Notes: generated from the sequence alone by a model not told the origin. Counted from the stretch's first letter, positions 22,251 through 34,516 are shown. The stretch is 47,436 nt of DNA from Anthoceros angustus (GCA_010909165.1 VJWM01000349.1:1-47436); one strand, 5' to 3'. A program made the numbers and translations.

Positions 22251-22863
22251 CTTACACCCTTCAAGATAACTGCACAAACAAGCTTGCACACCCCACCTTG
22301 TTTCTACCTAGTCGCCACCTATTTCTACACATAATTTACGAGCTTTCTTCACTTACAAAATCCACCAAGAGAGCGACCTTTCACTTACTTCCTCTTCACT
22401 CACAGTCCCACCTAGCTCAAGCAGCGTCCTCACAGCATACAGCTCTTTATGCGCCCAATCCCTCACTTGCAAGGTCCAGGCACGAAAAATTTAGCCCGTG
22501 CCCTCTTCCATTTGCTTCAAATCCTTCACACAACTCCTTTGCACCTTCTCCTTACACCTAGGCCTTAAAGTTTGGGCAACCCAAAGCAGGGAGGAGACAA
22601 GTTTGATTTTTTTGGCTAGCGATTGAAGAAGCATGCGAAAAATCTTGGAAAAGTTGTAAAATATTGTTAGGAAGGCGAAGAGGATATCCCGGGGAAGAAG
22701 AATGGGTCAAACGACCCCAGAAGCGGAGGCGTCAAAGGTAGGTGAGACTACGCCGTGGGCTGCCACTCTGGTGAGGAAGCGGACTACATGTGGTGGCAGA
22801 CTACCGTGGTAGGCTGACGAATCTCGGCTAAAAAGGAAATTTAGAATAGAGGGGGGATATCCA

Positions 22864-22871
22864 CTATATAT
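22864..22871 (+). promoter_or_regulatory. Upstream TATA box of LTR E
   Basis: CTATATAT in CCACTATATATGC, matching D (11031-11040). It lies about 620 bases before the ORF start. Confidence 0.55.
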
Positions 22872-23484
22872 GCTCACCAATAGGGGAATAAATATATAGA
22901 GTAATTAGAAAGCGGTTAATTAGGGATAGCGGGCAGGATAGGAAAATAGGTAGTTTAGATAGAATTAGGATTTTGGAATGATGAACCCAATCTAGGGTTG
23001 TAGCCGCCAGGTGGCAGACATCTAAGGAGGGCAAAGTGCGTTTGGGCGCTTCTCCACTTCAAGACAGAGAGGCTGGCGTTGGACGCAAAGGAAGGAAGAG
23101 GCGCCATCATGCGAAGAGAGGCGCCATCGCCACGAGCAAGCGGGAGTGAGGCAAGGGGGCGCGCCATCGAAAGGAGAACCCAACGCGGTGGCGGTGGAAG
23201 GAAAAGCGGCGGGCAAGTGGGACTCGCACGCCTCGGCCGGAGAGGAAAGTGTGGGCGAGCGCCAGAAGCAAACTGCGTGGTCATAGAATTGAAGGCGGGA
23301 AGGCGTTGCGAACAATCGGCGGCGCCTGGAAGAAGGACAACGGGAGGAGGCGGCTGAAAGACTCGCCAGGCTAACGTGTCTGCGGTGAAGTGGTTGCTAC
23401 CCCAAGGGAGGTTTGGAAGAAGTTTGGGAGCACTTTGGCATTGGAAGTAATTCCTTCCTTTGAAACACTTGGAAAGGAAGCGCC

Positions 23485-25700
23485 ATGCCTCGAGGAGGAA
23501 AAGGCAAGGGAAGGAGCCGCAGCAAAGGCTCTACCTCGCGAGAAGGAAAAGGGCAAAAAGCGCGGAGGCTACGCCGCGAGGAGGAGCTTTTGATGCCACA
23601 ATTCACGTGCTGGGGCAACTCAAAGATTTAGTGATTTCGGCGTGGGCGAGGAGAGAGAACATCCAATTGGGATGGGTGTATGGCCGCCAATGGGCCTACA
23701 CCAATTTGGAATTGATTGAGGAGTGTTCATCAACCTCCATCAATCGGAGCGCCCGCCGCGGAAAGGAATGCTCGCGGATCCTGGGCGTGAGCATTCGGTG
23801 TATGGGAGGGGAGGAGAGCTCTTGCTCTCCTCGAAAGGTCGAATGGAGGAAGAGGAGCCCTCTCGATTCCACAAATTCCTCGACATGATGGATGGGAGTG
23901 AAGGCCCATGCCAAGAATGGCTGGAAAGCAGAGCATCAAGGAGGCTGGAGGCTCTTTGCAAAGATTGTTGGGGTTGGTAAATTACCAGGACTTCTTATTT
24001 CAGCACCAACTTCCTCCAATTTTGTGGAAGATTTCCATGGAGGAGCCAAGCATTGGGGCACCATCATGTATGAGGCCTACATCCACCAGGAGAAGCTCCT
24101 CAAGCCAAATTCGGTGGATGAGGAAGGGCCAAGGCCACTACCTTAGCACCTATTTGGTGCATTTGTGGGAAAGCAGGGACTTCTCACAAGCAAGGAGTTG
24201 GAAGATGCTTGGCATCCTTGAGATAATCCATCTCCGCCCTTGGAAAGGCCTTTGCCTTTTGCATTGAGGAAGGCGGTGGGGAGGGACCTCCACAAGCATG
24301 CTAGAGCAAGGAGGATGTGGAGGCAACAAGGTTGCGGGGTGGGAATCTTTTCCCCAGAGCAAGAAGAGGAGAGGAGCGGCCGAGGAAGGCCGAATGGTAG
24401 TCTATGAGAGGAGGACTACCGGGAGGGTGGCACCCCAAGGGTGGGGAGTCCCCACCATCTCATTTGTGCCTAGGAGGGCCACCTACCGGTGAGGCGGCCT
24501 ACCCAAGGTGGGCACTACCGTGGTGGGGAGTCTACCACGGTAGGGCGGACTACCGTGGGAGCACCCTCGCGGTGGCGGCACCCTGTGGTGCGACCCTCTG
24601 GTAGGAAGGAAGAAGCGGCCCGGGCGCCTCCGCTTGGAGGAAGCGGATGGAGGCGGCAGTGAGGGACCCGCCGCGTGATGGCGATGGCAGAGCTGGAAAT
24701 TTCCAGCAAGAAGAGGAGGAATTAGGGCCCTAGGAGAATTCTTGAGTGCTTGTGAAGCACTCGGCGTGGATTTGAAGGGGCTAGGGAGACGCTCCTTGTG
24801 GGCATGCCGAGGAAGTGAAAGCCCAAGACATGGCGGAGGAAGGCGGGGACCAAATGGCAATTGGAGGCCATGGAGTCCGATGACAAGTGGAGAAGGGCAG
24901 AGAAGCTCCAGCGACCTCATGGATGGAGGCGGAGAAGGTCCTAGGGGAAGGTTGTCACAGAGAGAGCCATTCGGGCAACAACCCAAGGATTCATGGAGGC
25001 AAAAGGCGGAGGAGCATTTTGCCCAATTAGAGCGAGCGAAAGGGCAAAAGCGGAGGCTCGGAAGGGAGAAGGTGGCGGTCCAAATGGGCCGAAGCAGTGA
25101 TGGCTACCCAAGCCATCAAAATCCGGACATGGAAGAATTGCGGACCGGTAATTTGGAAGAGGCGAGCTGGAGGCTCAAGACCTAAGACCAAGAGTTGGGC
25201 CGAAGAGTGCTTGGCGGAGGAGAGGAGACTTGCCAAGCTGGCACTGGAACAAAGGAGGTTCCAAGGAGGAGCACCACAAGAAGGTGGTGCAGATCTTGGT
25301 GGTGAGGAAGATTTTGGGCGGACTATGCCCTTGAGCAAGATGGCCAGCAGTGGGAAGTGAGGAGGAGAATGTGACCCTCCATGTCAAGGTGGGGAATTGA
25401 CCACCTCAGGGGCCTACAAGGTAGGTGTGAGGATGGAGAGTGGCCACGGAGATTGATGATCTCCAAATGCAATATCATAGCTTGGGGCTCACCTCCACAA
25501 TAGGATTTGAAGGCCAACAATGAGGTCTTGCGTTTGGCCAAGAGGAGGACATTGGGTCCTCATGATGATGAGGAGCTGCAAGGGAGGCCTCCGATTTTGA
25601 TGAGGCCATCGTGAAATGGACTCAGAGGAGTCGGAGATGGGGGAGGCGGTAGCGCCAAGGGTGGAAGATGGCGCGGAGGCAAGGAGGGGACAGCCCACCC
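23485..25700 (+). pseudogene. LTR-borne ORF of element E (broken)
   Basis: The start at 23485 gives MPRGGKGKGRSRSKGSTS and later MPQFTC, parallel to D; this frame stops near 23631. The core in the next frame reads ENIQLGWVYGRQWAYTNLEL (23656-23715), and FAKI with ILWKISMEEPS follows at 23950-24050. The conserved LSTYLVHLWES is at about 24142-24174. Dyads of the CCTACC class lie at 24480-24560. A coiled coil (KAEEHFAQLERAKGQKRRLG) lies at 25000-25065, and the tail with LGPHDDEEL near 25553-25580. E and D share identical nucleotide runs in the core, so they are closely related copies. This is the only copy spanning all parts of the ORF in order. Confidence 0.55.
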
Positions 25701-26569
25701 TCACGGGGTCAACCTACCACGGTGGGTGACCACTACCACGGTGTCGCCGGACTACCGTGGTGACCACCTCTGTGGGTGTCGCGGACTGGGGTGAGCAGTG
25801 CCAGCGGGGAGCTGAGTCGGGCGGGCTGGCCGAGGATGAAGGAGCCGGGGTCCGTGGTATACCCCTGGAGGAGCGGTGGTGGTGGGGAGACAACCCAGGA
25901 GGAGACTAAAGGCGGGGTCCGTCGAGGAAGGAGGGTGAGAAGTTCCCTCGCCCACGGATAAGGGAAGGGCCGGGGCGGGGAGAGTCAATGCAAAGGGCCG
26001 GAGAAGTTAGACATGGTGGCAATTGGGAGAAGAACTCTTTGATGCTCCATGATAGGTATGGACAAAAAACAAGAGGAAAGGAGCAAAGATTCCACCCAAG
26101 GCGGGATGGAGAAAGAAGGAAAAGGCGACTACCATGGTAGGTAGTCACCCGATGATCGCGGACTACCGCGTAGGGTCGATAGCAGGCGCGAGCGCGGAGG
26201 CTGGAGAAAAGGCGCTGGCGCGATTGGGAGGGAGGAATCGGTGCGCCGCGGAGAGGAAGGCGGTGTACTTGCCCATTAGGAAGGCAGGATCAGGAAGGGA
26301 GGGAGCAAGGAGGCGAGGCCAATCCACAAGGACACGTCACCACCCCCAAGATAAGGACTAGAATGGTCAATGACCATAAATGAGCTTGGGGAATAGGAAG
26401 GATAGGTGGTGTGGTGACATCCTTTAAGGATGATCTTAGGTGAAGTTACTAGAATAGAATTTACCAAGGACAATAGACTTAGCCTTAAATCTTTGGCGGT
26501 AGGAAATAATAGAAAATTGGAAAAGGTGACTGTAGGGTCACCTAAGGGAGGTTGTATGTGGAAGGCCTC

Positions 26570-26576
26570 CTATAAG
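26570..26576 (+). promoter_or_regulatory. Downstream TATA box of LTR E
   Basis: CTATAAG in CCTCCTATAAGAGGAGG, at the place of CTATAAAAGG in H. It is followed by the leader sequence shared among A, E and H. Confidence 0.5.
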
Positions 26577-28763
26577 AGGAGGAGGATTTCACAAAGTAAA
26601 GTATCATGTCTTGCGCTTCCTCATCGAGTCCTTTGCCATTCTGGAGGAATTTCGTGTTGTGAGCCAACCAGTCTGGTAGAGAGGAAGTCGCGGTGGTCGG
26701 AGTGCTTGGTGGAGGACTTGCTCAAGTGCCTAAACGAGTTGCTCCCTTGTGAATGGTTGTGTGAAATTGCTTTGCTTTGGGTGTGTGGCAATGCCCGGGA
26801 ACTCTCGGTTGATCCAGGAAAGACTCCTGGAGGTTCTCACAGTGTCAAACTCATAGCAAGGAAGAACTTCTGGTGGAGGCCAGCGGTTGTCGTAAGGGCG
26901 AGTCGAAGCCAGTGAAGCCCAGGCGAGGTTAGAATAGGAGGAAGAGGATGAGAAGATGAGTAGAGGATTAGAGGTGTAGGTGTTGGTGGAGAGGCGAGCC
27001 TAAGGGAAGAATCCCAAATGCAAGTAAAGCGCTCACAGGTGGAGAAGAGTGGTCTTAAGTAGGGACGAAATCGCGGTGTGGATCGGGGTCCACAGGCGCC
27101 GTGATAGGCTCCCTCGAGGCGGGACACCGCAATGTGTTGTGTGTGTTGTAGGTCGAGGGTTGGTGATTTTGAGCGGTGCAAGTGGTGCAGTGCTGTAAGA
27201 GGGAGAGTGAGGCGCCTTGCTTGTTAGAAGGGCGAAGTTGTGTCTCTGCGGTGGCGATCGGGTGTCACAAGACCTCGAACTTTCACACAAGTCTCATGGG
27301 AATGAAACCCAATGCAGAAGCGGCGATTGGGATAAGTGTGGCCGCTATAATGGGAGGACCTCGGGAGTGCCCCGGGTTTTCCCTACCACACACACACATG
27401 GGCACCGCGTTCTCACCAAGTCCTTGCCCTAGTTCCCTTGCATGCACAAGCTCTTCCTCTCAATTCCTCGCAGGCTTCCTAGGTGCCACTCCCTACACAC
27501 CCCGCTTGCATCACCCCGCTTGCATGGCCCTTTGGTAGTGATAGTGAAACTCCTTGATATAGGCCGTTGATTCCCTGCCATGTGGCACCATTTCCACCGC
27601 CCTCTGTTTAGAGGCCCTACTTGTTAAAAGCACCCTACACTACCTACCCCACATATTTATGTTCTATTATTCCTAATATATCCTATTTATCCACAACCTT
27701 GCATATGCAGTCTTCTTTAGCAACTTCCTAGGTTTGTACCTGCCTTATCTGGAAAGCTTGCTGCCCAAGGTACCCATATATGTAGGGTGTCGCACCCCAC
27801 CTCACGTAGGGAGACCTCACCACTCCCTACGGTAGGGAGACACTCTCATCCTACCTATCTACCTACCTACCTAACGACCTACCTAGTTACCGCCCGTAGG
27901 GAGTCCCTGCTACCTACATCCTACCCATGTAGGGCCACCCTGGTCACCCTACATACTACTTGCATCTCTGTCCCCTACTTATGGACACGCACCGTCCTAC
28001 CAACCCTCCTTGCTACCCATTTCTCCTCGCGGCCACCACAACAGCCTCCCTTCACTTTGACTTGACAGCAAATTCCGCCATGATGCACACCCTGTGATCC
28101 CTTCACCATGTGCCCACACGCCTTCCTATGGTTTGGCCACACCTCCATCTTGCAGCCCGATACAAATTCATCTGAGTGCTCTACCACTTTCCAGTTCAAC
28201 ACACGACCCTATCATGCCATCCTCACATCGTGACTCCACCGAGAGCACTTCCACGTGCCTCAATGGCCTCCTCTTGCAACCCTTGTGGCTTTCACGAACA
28301 TGAAATCTCGCCCCATCCTTGCACCATTGCTGCTCCTCTCATCTTGGCTCCCGGCCTAGAGCCACACTCATCTTGAATTCCACCATTACAGGCACTTGGC
28401 CCATCTTCTCGGCAAGCCACACACCTCTACCTGCAGTCCTCCTCGCAAAAATCTCAACAACGTGAGCACTCCTGTCTCACTTCTTCCACACGTGGTATTA
28501 CTTGCCTTCTTAAACTAGGTGATGGCCCCCAATAATCGGGCCTTTGCCTCTGCAGTGTCAGCGCTGTGAACCTCAAGCTACTTCCCTTAATTGCCTTCAC
28601 CCTCTACTCCTCATTCTCCAACAAATTGCGTCAAGATCTTCTGACAATTCTCTTTCACTTCACTTCACTTCTCTCCCGTTTGCTTCAGCTCTGCTCTAGT
28701 TTTGCTCTAGTTTGATCCCTTTTGATCCAAAAAGTAGGAGTGCCCAAACTTTTATGTTCCACA

Positions 28764-28768
28764 CCTTG
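28764..28768. repeat. Target site duplication CCTTG (right copy)
   Basis: Directly abuts the LTR start at 28763 and repeats 20139-20143 exactly. Confidence 0.85.
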
Positions 28769-29601
28769 AAATTTGGTCAATCTCTTCGTTAGAGCCTCCA
28801 CTTGTCTTGCAATTCCGCCTCCTATGGCAGACGTTTCTCCCTTCTCCATTCGACGAGCCGTTTTCCCTTTCCTCTCCTTCTCCAACGCGCGTTCCGCTTC
28901 TTCCTGCCTCCTCTTGACCTTCTCCAAGTCCTTTCTCATTCGCCGTTCGTAGGCCTTCTCTGATTCCTTGTCCGATGGAGCTTTCAGTTCCCTGCCTCAC
29001 TTCGATGAGGATGAAGGTGACGAAAGCTGAGGAGGAGAGGAAGACGAGGAGCTCGATTGCCTCGATCCCTTCCTCTTCTATGACCCGCTTTTCCTCCTTC
29101 TCCCCAACTCGGTCCCATTCCTTAGCTAATCGAATGGCTCGGTCTTGTCACGTCTGCTTGCACTTCCATTTTTGGGACAATCCGCCTCACAAACCAATCC
29201 AACTGCTCTTGTGAGTACCGGTGGGTGGATAATCTCTCGCGCACACTTTGGAACTCGATCTAGGTAACCATAGAACCTCCCACATAATCAAATGATTCTC
29301 TCTTCTTCCTACGGACGGTCCTCAGTTTTGCCAGGGTATGATGAGCTTAACTGAGTCCTCGGAAGCGATTCAAGAAAGCCGCTTGAGCCTCCCAAGTCGG
29401 TGCCACCAAATGAGTGCGACCATACCATTGTTGCGCATGCCCTCTCAGCAGTCCAGGAAAGATGCGCAGTCAATCGGCGACTCCATCCTCCAAGTTGGCG
29501 TGGGAGACGTGCTCGAAAGTTCTCACAAACGCCTCCGCGTCATCCCCCTTCTTCTTCTCGCCAAATTTGACATATTATTGGCGACTGTGGAGCTGTGGCA
29601 G
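28764..29601 (-). pseudogene. gag: Element F: central gag (Retrotrans_gag domain)
   Basis: At 29580-29340 the minus strand encodes FGEKKKGDDAEAFVRTFEHV, then an in-frame stop, then LRGHAQQWYGRTHLVAP and WEAQAAFLNRF. This is the plant gypsy gag core, with the A-x-x-W-Y helix and the following F-x-x-x-F. Downstream (28939-28764) is a charged coiled coil (MRKDLEKVKRRQEEAERALE), ending at the insertion of S. Upstream the frame meets the start of H at 29602. The two breaks separate this piece from the N-terminus (38212-38855) and the zinc knuckles (19309-20143). Confidence 0.85.
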
Positions 29602-31552
29602 TGTGGAATATGAAAGTTTGGGCACTCCTACTTTTTGGATCAAAAAGGATCAAACTAGAGCAAAACTAGAGCAGAGGACGGAGAATTGAAGTGAAGTGGA
29701 AGAGAATCAAGATCTTGAGGCAATTTGTTGGAGAATGAGGAGTAAGAAGTGAGGAGCCAAGCAAAGTAGGTTTTGGCTGTGATAAACTGCGGGGGACCAC
29801 CACCAAGTTTGAGGAAGGCAAAGTAATTTGCCACATGTGGAAGAAGTGAGACATGGGCGGTGCTCATATTGCTGAGATTTTGCGAGAAGGAGGACTACTA
29901 GGTAGAGATGTGGCAAGGGGGTTTTGCAGAAGATGGGCCAAGTGCCGTAATGGTGTGCAGGGCTCTGTGGCTCTGGGTTGGGAGCTCGGCATGCGAGAGG
30001 AGCAGCAATCTTGCAAGGATGGGAGCGAGGAGCTCATGTTGAGGTGAGCAGCCACAAGGGTTGCAAGAGGAGGCCATGGCGCGAGGCTCACATGGAGTCA
30101 CGATGAGGATGGCATGATAGGGCCGTGTGTTGAACTAGGAAGGCCAGTGGTGGCACTCACGGGCTGAATTTGTAGGGGCTGGATGGAGGTGTGGCCAAAC
30201 CATAGGAAGGCGTGTTGCGGGTGGCATGAGGATCACTGGCAGGCGTGCATCATGGCGGCGGTGAAGGGCCGGTGGTGACGCGGATATGGATAGCAAGGAG
30301 GGTTGGTACGAGATGTTGTGGAGGCGTGAGAAGTTCACCGAGGATAAGTTCATTTTATTCTTGATGAGTGTTATGCAAGCCAATTGGGTGTGTTGGACAA
30401 TGGAATGTAAGAACTCGAGTTAAGCGTCCTAGGGGTGGATCGACGGATGGGGGCCTTTGTGTGAGGTGTTATATTTAGTATGAGATTGGGAGTGTTGAGT
30501 GGTGCACCCTACGGAATAGGTGTAGGGTGGCGGTGGGCGTAGGGCATGGCACTCCCCTCGTAGGGAGGTGCACCCTACGAGGAGAAGTGAGGCGTGGCAG
30601 GAGAAGGTGTAGGGGGTGGTGGCCCTACATGGAGGAGGTGTAGTGAGGTAGGTAGTAGTGGGGTATGAGGGGACCCTACATAGGGGCAGGGTCCCTACTA
30701 TGTATGTGGGTAGGGATGCGTAGGGATGGTAGGCGGTGCGTGTCCCTATGTGTCCCCTGTATCGATGTAGGGAACAAGGTGTAGGACAAGTAGGGGATAG
30801 AGATGCGGGTAGTATGTAGGGTGAGGGGTGGCCTACATGGGTAGGATGTAGGGTGGCGGGGCTCTACGGGCAGTTAGGTAGGTAGATAGGTAGGATGAGA
30901 GTGTCTCCCTAGGAGTGGTGAGGTCTCCCTCGTGGGCAGCGGAGGTGGGGTGACACCTACTTGGATACTTGGAAGCTTACTTGGATACTTGGGAAGCAAG
31001 CTTTCAGGATGTACAAACCTAGGAAGTTGCAAGAGGGTGCATAGGCAAGGTTGTGGATAAATAGGATATATTAGGAATAATAGCACATAAATATGTGGGG
31101 TAGGTAGTGTGGTGTGGCCATGCAAGGTGTGTGAGTGGCACCTAGGAAGCTCGAGGAATTGCGGAAGAGCTTGTGCATGCAAAGGAATGGAAAGCTAGAG
31201 CAAGGACTTGGTGAGGCGGTGCCCGTGTGTGTGCAAGGAGAAGGAGGGTGCGTGCATAAGGAGTTGTGTGTGAAGGATTTGAAGCACAACTGGAGAAGAG
31301 CAAGGCGCTGAATTTTGCGTGCCTAGGACCTTGCAAGTGAGGGATTTGGGCGCATAAGGAGTTGTATGTTGTGAGGACATCAAGTTTGAGCTAGGTGGGA
31401 CTGGAGGAGGAAGTAAGTGGAAAAGGGCTGAAGTTGCTCTCTTGGTGGATTTTATGTGGTGAAAATTGTGTGTGCAGGTGACAACTAGGTGGAAAGCAGC
31501 ATGGGCGTGCCCCAAGCTTGTCTTGTTTGTGCGATTATTTTGAAGGTACAAG

Positions 31553-31777
31553 ATGGTGAAAGCGCGCACCTAAGAAGGGCAAGTTGGTTGCTAGGAGCCA
31601 GGAAGAGGAGATGCTTGAATTTAATTGCACAGCAGGAGGCTAGGCATGGTGGCATTCATATGGAGGACAGCCCAACACATCCGGTATATGGAAGGCCGTG
31701 AGGATGACTCGGAGGAGGAAGAGGAAGGCATGGAGCAAGATCCGCTCACGGAGACCTTCTTGCGGTGGAGAGTGTGA
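31553..31777 (+). pseudogene. Short LTR-borne ORF remnant in 5' LTR of H
   Basis: ATG at 31553 opens MVKART and then a stop; S has MVKAPAPKKGKL at the same place, so a two-base loss broke the frame. The acidic tail EDDSEEEEEGMEQDPLTETF ends with a stop at 31775-31777. The same first lesion is present in the 3' LTR (36573-36600), so it predates H's insertion or is a systematic read error. Confidence 0.4.
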
Positions 31778-32130
31778 GGCGGTAGGGCCATAAGAAGTGA
31801 CCCTCGTCCGTAGGAGGTGTAGAGGGTGGCCCTACATCCGTAGGATCACCGGTGCGGATCTAGAGGTAATTGAAGAGGTGGTGGTAGCTTGGAGCGTGGG
31901 CTCATTGCTTGGGGAGACTTTTCTTTAGGGAGGACAGGCATTAATGCTTGTCAACCCAGAGGGTGTGTTGACTAGCTGGATAGGAATGTTGACAGAGCCA
32001 TTAAGGCTCACATAGGGTGAATTGCTAGAATAGAATTTTACCCAAGATGCTTGGATGTCGAACTTAAAATCGGTAGGATACACTAAAATAAGGCGGCGGT
32101 GCAGAGGGGCGCTTGAGGCAGAGGACCTCC

Positions 32131-32140
32131 CTATAAAAGG
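32131..32140 (+). promoter_or_regulatory. TATA box of H 5' LTR
   Basis: CTATAAAAGG within CCTCCCTATAAAAGGAGGG, identical in the 3' LTR. It should set the start of genomic RNA about 1.0 kb before the LTR end. Confidence 0.65.
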
Positions 32141-33193
32141 AGGGAGCTTGTGAAGTAAAATTATCGTGTCTTGCGCTCCCAAAGTCCTTTGCTCCTTGTG
32201 AAGGAAGTTCGTGGTGCAAGCTAACGTGGCGTAGAGAGGGAGTTTGCGGTCGGAGTGAGGGCTCGCTCCTTGCGGCGCCTCTGGTTGCTCCCCTTGTGAA
32301 TGGTTGTGAAATTGCTTTGCTTTGGGTGTGTGGCGATGCCCAAGGAACTCTCGGCTTGAGGGTAGACTACAGGAAAGACTCCCGAGGTTCTCGTGCAAAC
32401 TCATAGCAACGCCCAAGGAAGAACTTGTTGGCTTGTAGGCGGACCCAGGTTGTCGTAAGGGCGAGCTAGGGCCGGTGAGCTTGAAGTAAGGTTAGATTAG
32501 GAGGATGAGGAGTTGAGTTGAGGTGAGTGTATGTTGAGGAGAATGTGGAGCTGAATGTTGAGTAGAGGAGTAGGTAGAGATTAGGAGTAAGAAGAAGGCC
32601 CAAGTCGAGCCTAAGGGAGGGTCCCAAATGCACTAAACCGAGACCCAGGCTGGGCTAAGGTCTCAAAATCACGGGTGGAGAAGTCGCTACCGTAGGGGGT
32701 CCTCGTGCGTGAGGTGGACCTACCATAGTGGGACCTCTGAGGATGTCGTTGTAGGTCCAGGAGTGGTGATCGGAGAGGCGGGAGTGGCGGCCGTAGAGTT
32801 GGTGGTTGAGGTGTGCCAATTGTGGGAAGGCGATGGGAAAGGAATAGTGGACGATCACGGGTGGTGAAGTCGCGTTGCAACGTAGGGGTCCCTACGTGCG
32901 TGGCCGACCCTCGCGTGGGGTGTGGACCTATATAATCGTAGGGTGTCGTTGTAGGTCTAGAAGCGGTGATTGGAGCGGCATGGTGAGGCGTGGGCTGCTG
33001 CATGGAGTGAGTTGAAGTTGCTCCAGTGTGTGAGGGAGCTTGGGTGTGAAGAGGCGTGTGGTTTGTGCCTTGGATGGTGACCTGACAAACAAGAGTCTCA
33101 TGGGACGAAACCTATTGTACTTAGCGACAGTGGGATAAGTGTGGCCACTAGAGGGTGAATCTCGGAAGCCCCAGGGTTTTCCTCCCACATTTT

Positions 33194-33211
33194 TGGCGCC
33201 GTTGCCGGGGA
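33194..33211 (+). other. Primer binding site of H
   Basis: TGGCGCCGTTGCCGGGGA, four bases after the LTR end CCCACA. This 18-mer is a familiar plant Ty3/gypsy primer site. Confidence 0.9.
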
Positions 33212-34500
33212 CTCTTTGCTTTGGCAAGTCGGCAGTGGAAGAGGCATGAACATTGTTGAGAATCTCTAATCGGGGGATGCGAGGATGAAGTTTTATTGTA
33301 GGCATGGAGAGGAGATCGCCCCTGCTGATTTTTGCAAGTGGTGTGAGAGTTGCATGACGTGTAGAGGAAGAAGCCGAGGAGAGAGCTCTTGCGGAGGAAG
33401 CTACATGTGCTAACATCTTCAAGTGTTCTGTTGAGCAAGAAGAGGTAGTTTTCTAAGAGCAGGAGAAGGTTGTGCTCACGGACAACAAGAGGAAGGAGGT
33501 TGTCGAGGAGTTCTTGTGGGGTGAGGGTCAAGAATTCGAGCCAGTTAGTAGTTTCGAGGGATTTGGAGGAGCTAAGAATGCGAGCATGAGAGCGGCTATT
33601 GCTCATGGGGCGTTGGTTAGAAGAAAGAGCTTGAGAGTGGGCATATGTTGTTGCTTCCCAAGATTTCATGAGGATGATGTCTAGGAGGAAGTGGAGGTCG
33701 TGCTCTTGACCAATGGATAGTTTATGGAGGCTAGGTGATGGCGAGGGCTTTACTTTGAGGAAGAGGGCCCGGGGACATGCTCAAGGTACGCTTGCCTTGA
33801 TTGTGTGGTTGAGAGGAGGAACTTGAATTCGAGCTTGGAGGGCTTGGATGCTTCTTTTGGCATCAAGGAGGAAGTAATTGTGAGCGGTTGTGTAGCTATT
33901 CGTGGGAGATGTCTAAGGCCATTGAAGAGAGTGCTTCCAATTTATTGTCAGGAGTGTTCTTGTATGTGACGGGTTGGTACCGTGCTCAAGATGGGGTTGC
34001 CTATGTTGCAAGGAGGAGTCAAGTGGAGGAGCTATCTCAAGGAGGTTGCTTCAAGTTGCATCTTGAGGCTTTGCTTTGTCTTGATATGAGCAGATTGGAG
34101 ATGGAAGACAAGGAACGAGGTGGGAGAGAGTCACTTGAAGGAAGTTGGAAGAATTTGAGGAGGAATTGCGGATTGAAGTGGACATCTTGAGGAAGGAGTG
34201 ATGACCAAAGCCTTGAAGAGAGGAATTGCAAGCTTTGAAGTTGCTGTGAAGGATTATGTGGAAATTTGGTGGGAGGCTTGGGAGCATTCATGGCACATTT
34301 AGAGCTCCGAGGTCTTGGAATTTGGAAGATGTCCTTCCACAACATGCATGTGAGATGGAGAGGTTGTGTTTTACAAGGAAGTGATGTTTTGTATTTTCAC
34401 GAAAGTGTATGCTAGGAATCTAACATGACCACTTGTCACTACGATGAATGGTGGAAGGCGATGGAGTATCTACAATGGTAGGTTGTTTGCGGGGCAAACA
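33212..34500 (+). mobile_element. Internal region of H
   Basis: About 1.3 kb, rich in GAG/GAA codon-like triplets. Short open frames occur (for example 33888-34190), but none shows a capsid, zinc knuckle or enzyme motif. It appears to be non-coding or a heavily eroded gag-like remnant. Confidence 0.5.
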
Positions 34501-34516
34501 AGTGAGGTGGGGAGTA
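34501..34516 (+). other. Polypurine tract of H
   Basis: AGTGAGGTGGGGAGTA immediately before the 3' LTR start TGTGGAATATG. Confidence 0.7.

Larger units (their letters stand above)
22559..27390 (+). mobile_element. Giant LTR E, inserted into solo LTR S
   Basis: E starts at 22559 with a degraded form of the family start (…TAAAGTTTGGGCAACCC) and ends at 27390 with CCCTACCACA. It splits S: the text on the left (…CTCCTTACAC) continues on the right (CACACACATGGGCACC) as in the undisrupted copy at 31140-31240. It contains an upstream TATA (22864), the LTR-borne ORF (23485 onward), a downstream TATA (26570) and the shared U5 block (about 27260-27390). No primer site follows its 5' third, so I read all 4.83 kb as one solo LTR rather than a whole element. 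Confidence 0.6.
20144..28763 (-). mobile_element. Solo giant LTR S (interrupted by E)
   Basis: On the minus strand the start is TGTGGAACATAAAAGTTTGG (28763) and the end is CTCCCACA (20144). It is the inverted counterpart of the LTRs of H along its length, for example the stretch around 27640-27710 against 31040-31110. The two parts (20144-22558 and 27391-28763) add up to about 3.79 kb, close to the 3.59 and 3.70 kb of the H LTRs. No internal region or second LTR adjoins, and both ends touch the same CCTTG, so it is a solo LTR left by LTR-LTR recombination. Confidence 0.8.
29602..33189 (+). repeat. 5' LTR of H
   Basis: TGTGGAATATGAAAGTTTGG...CCTCCCACA, about 3588 bases. It contains CCTAC...GTAGG dyads around 30510-30860, an A/T-rich box near 31050-31100, a short ORF remnant at 31553-31777, a TATA box at 32131 and the shared U5 block at 33090-33189. 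Confidence 0.85.

Noticed and set aside
27840-27900. Microsatellite-like CTAC run
   Set aside because: It is a degenerate part of the LTR (also at 30870-30900 and 35885-35905, reversed), not an independent satellite.
33190-34516. Hidden gag-pol in the interior of H
   Set aside because: No capsid, knuckle, protease, RT or integrase motif was found in any frame of either strand in 1.3 kb.
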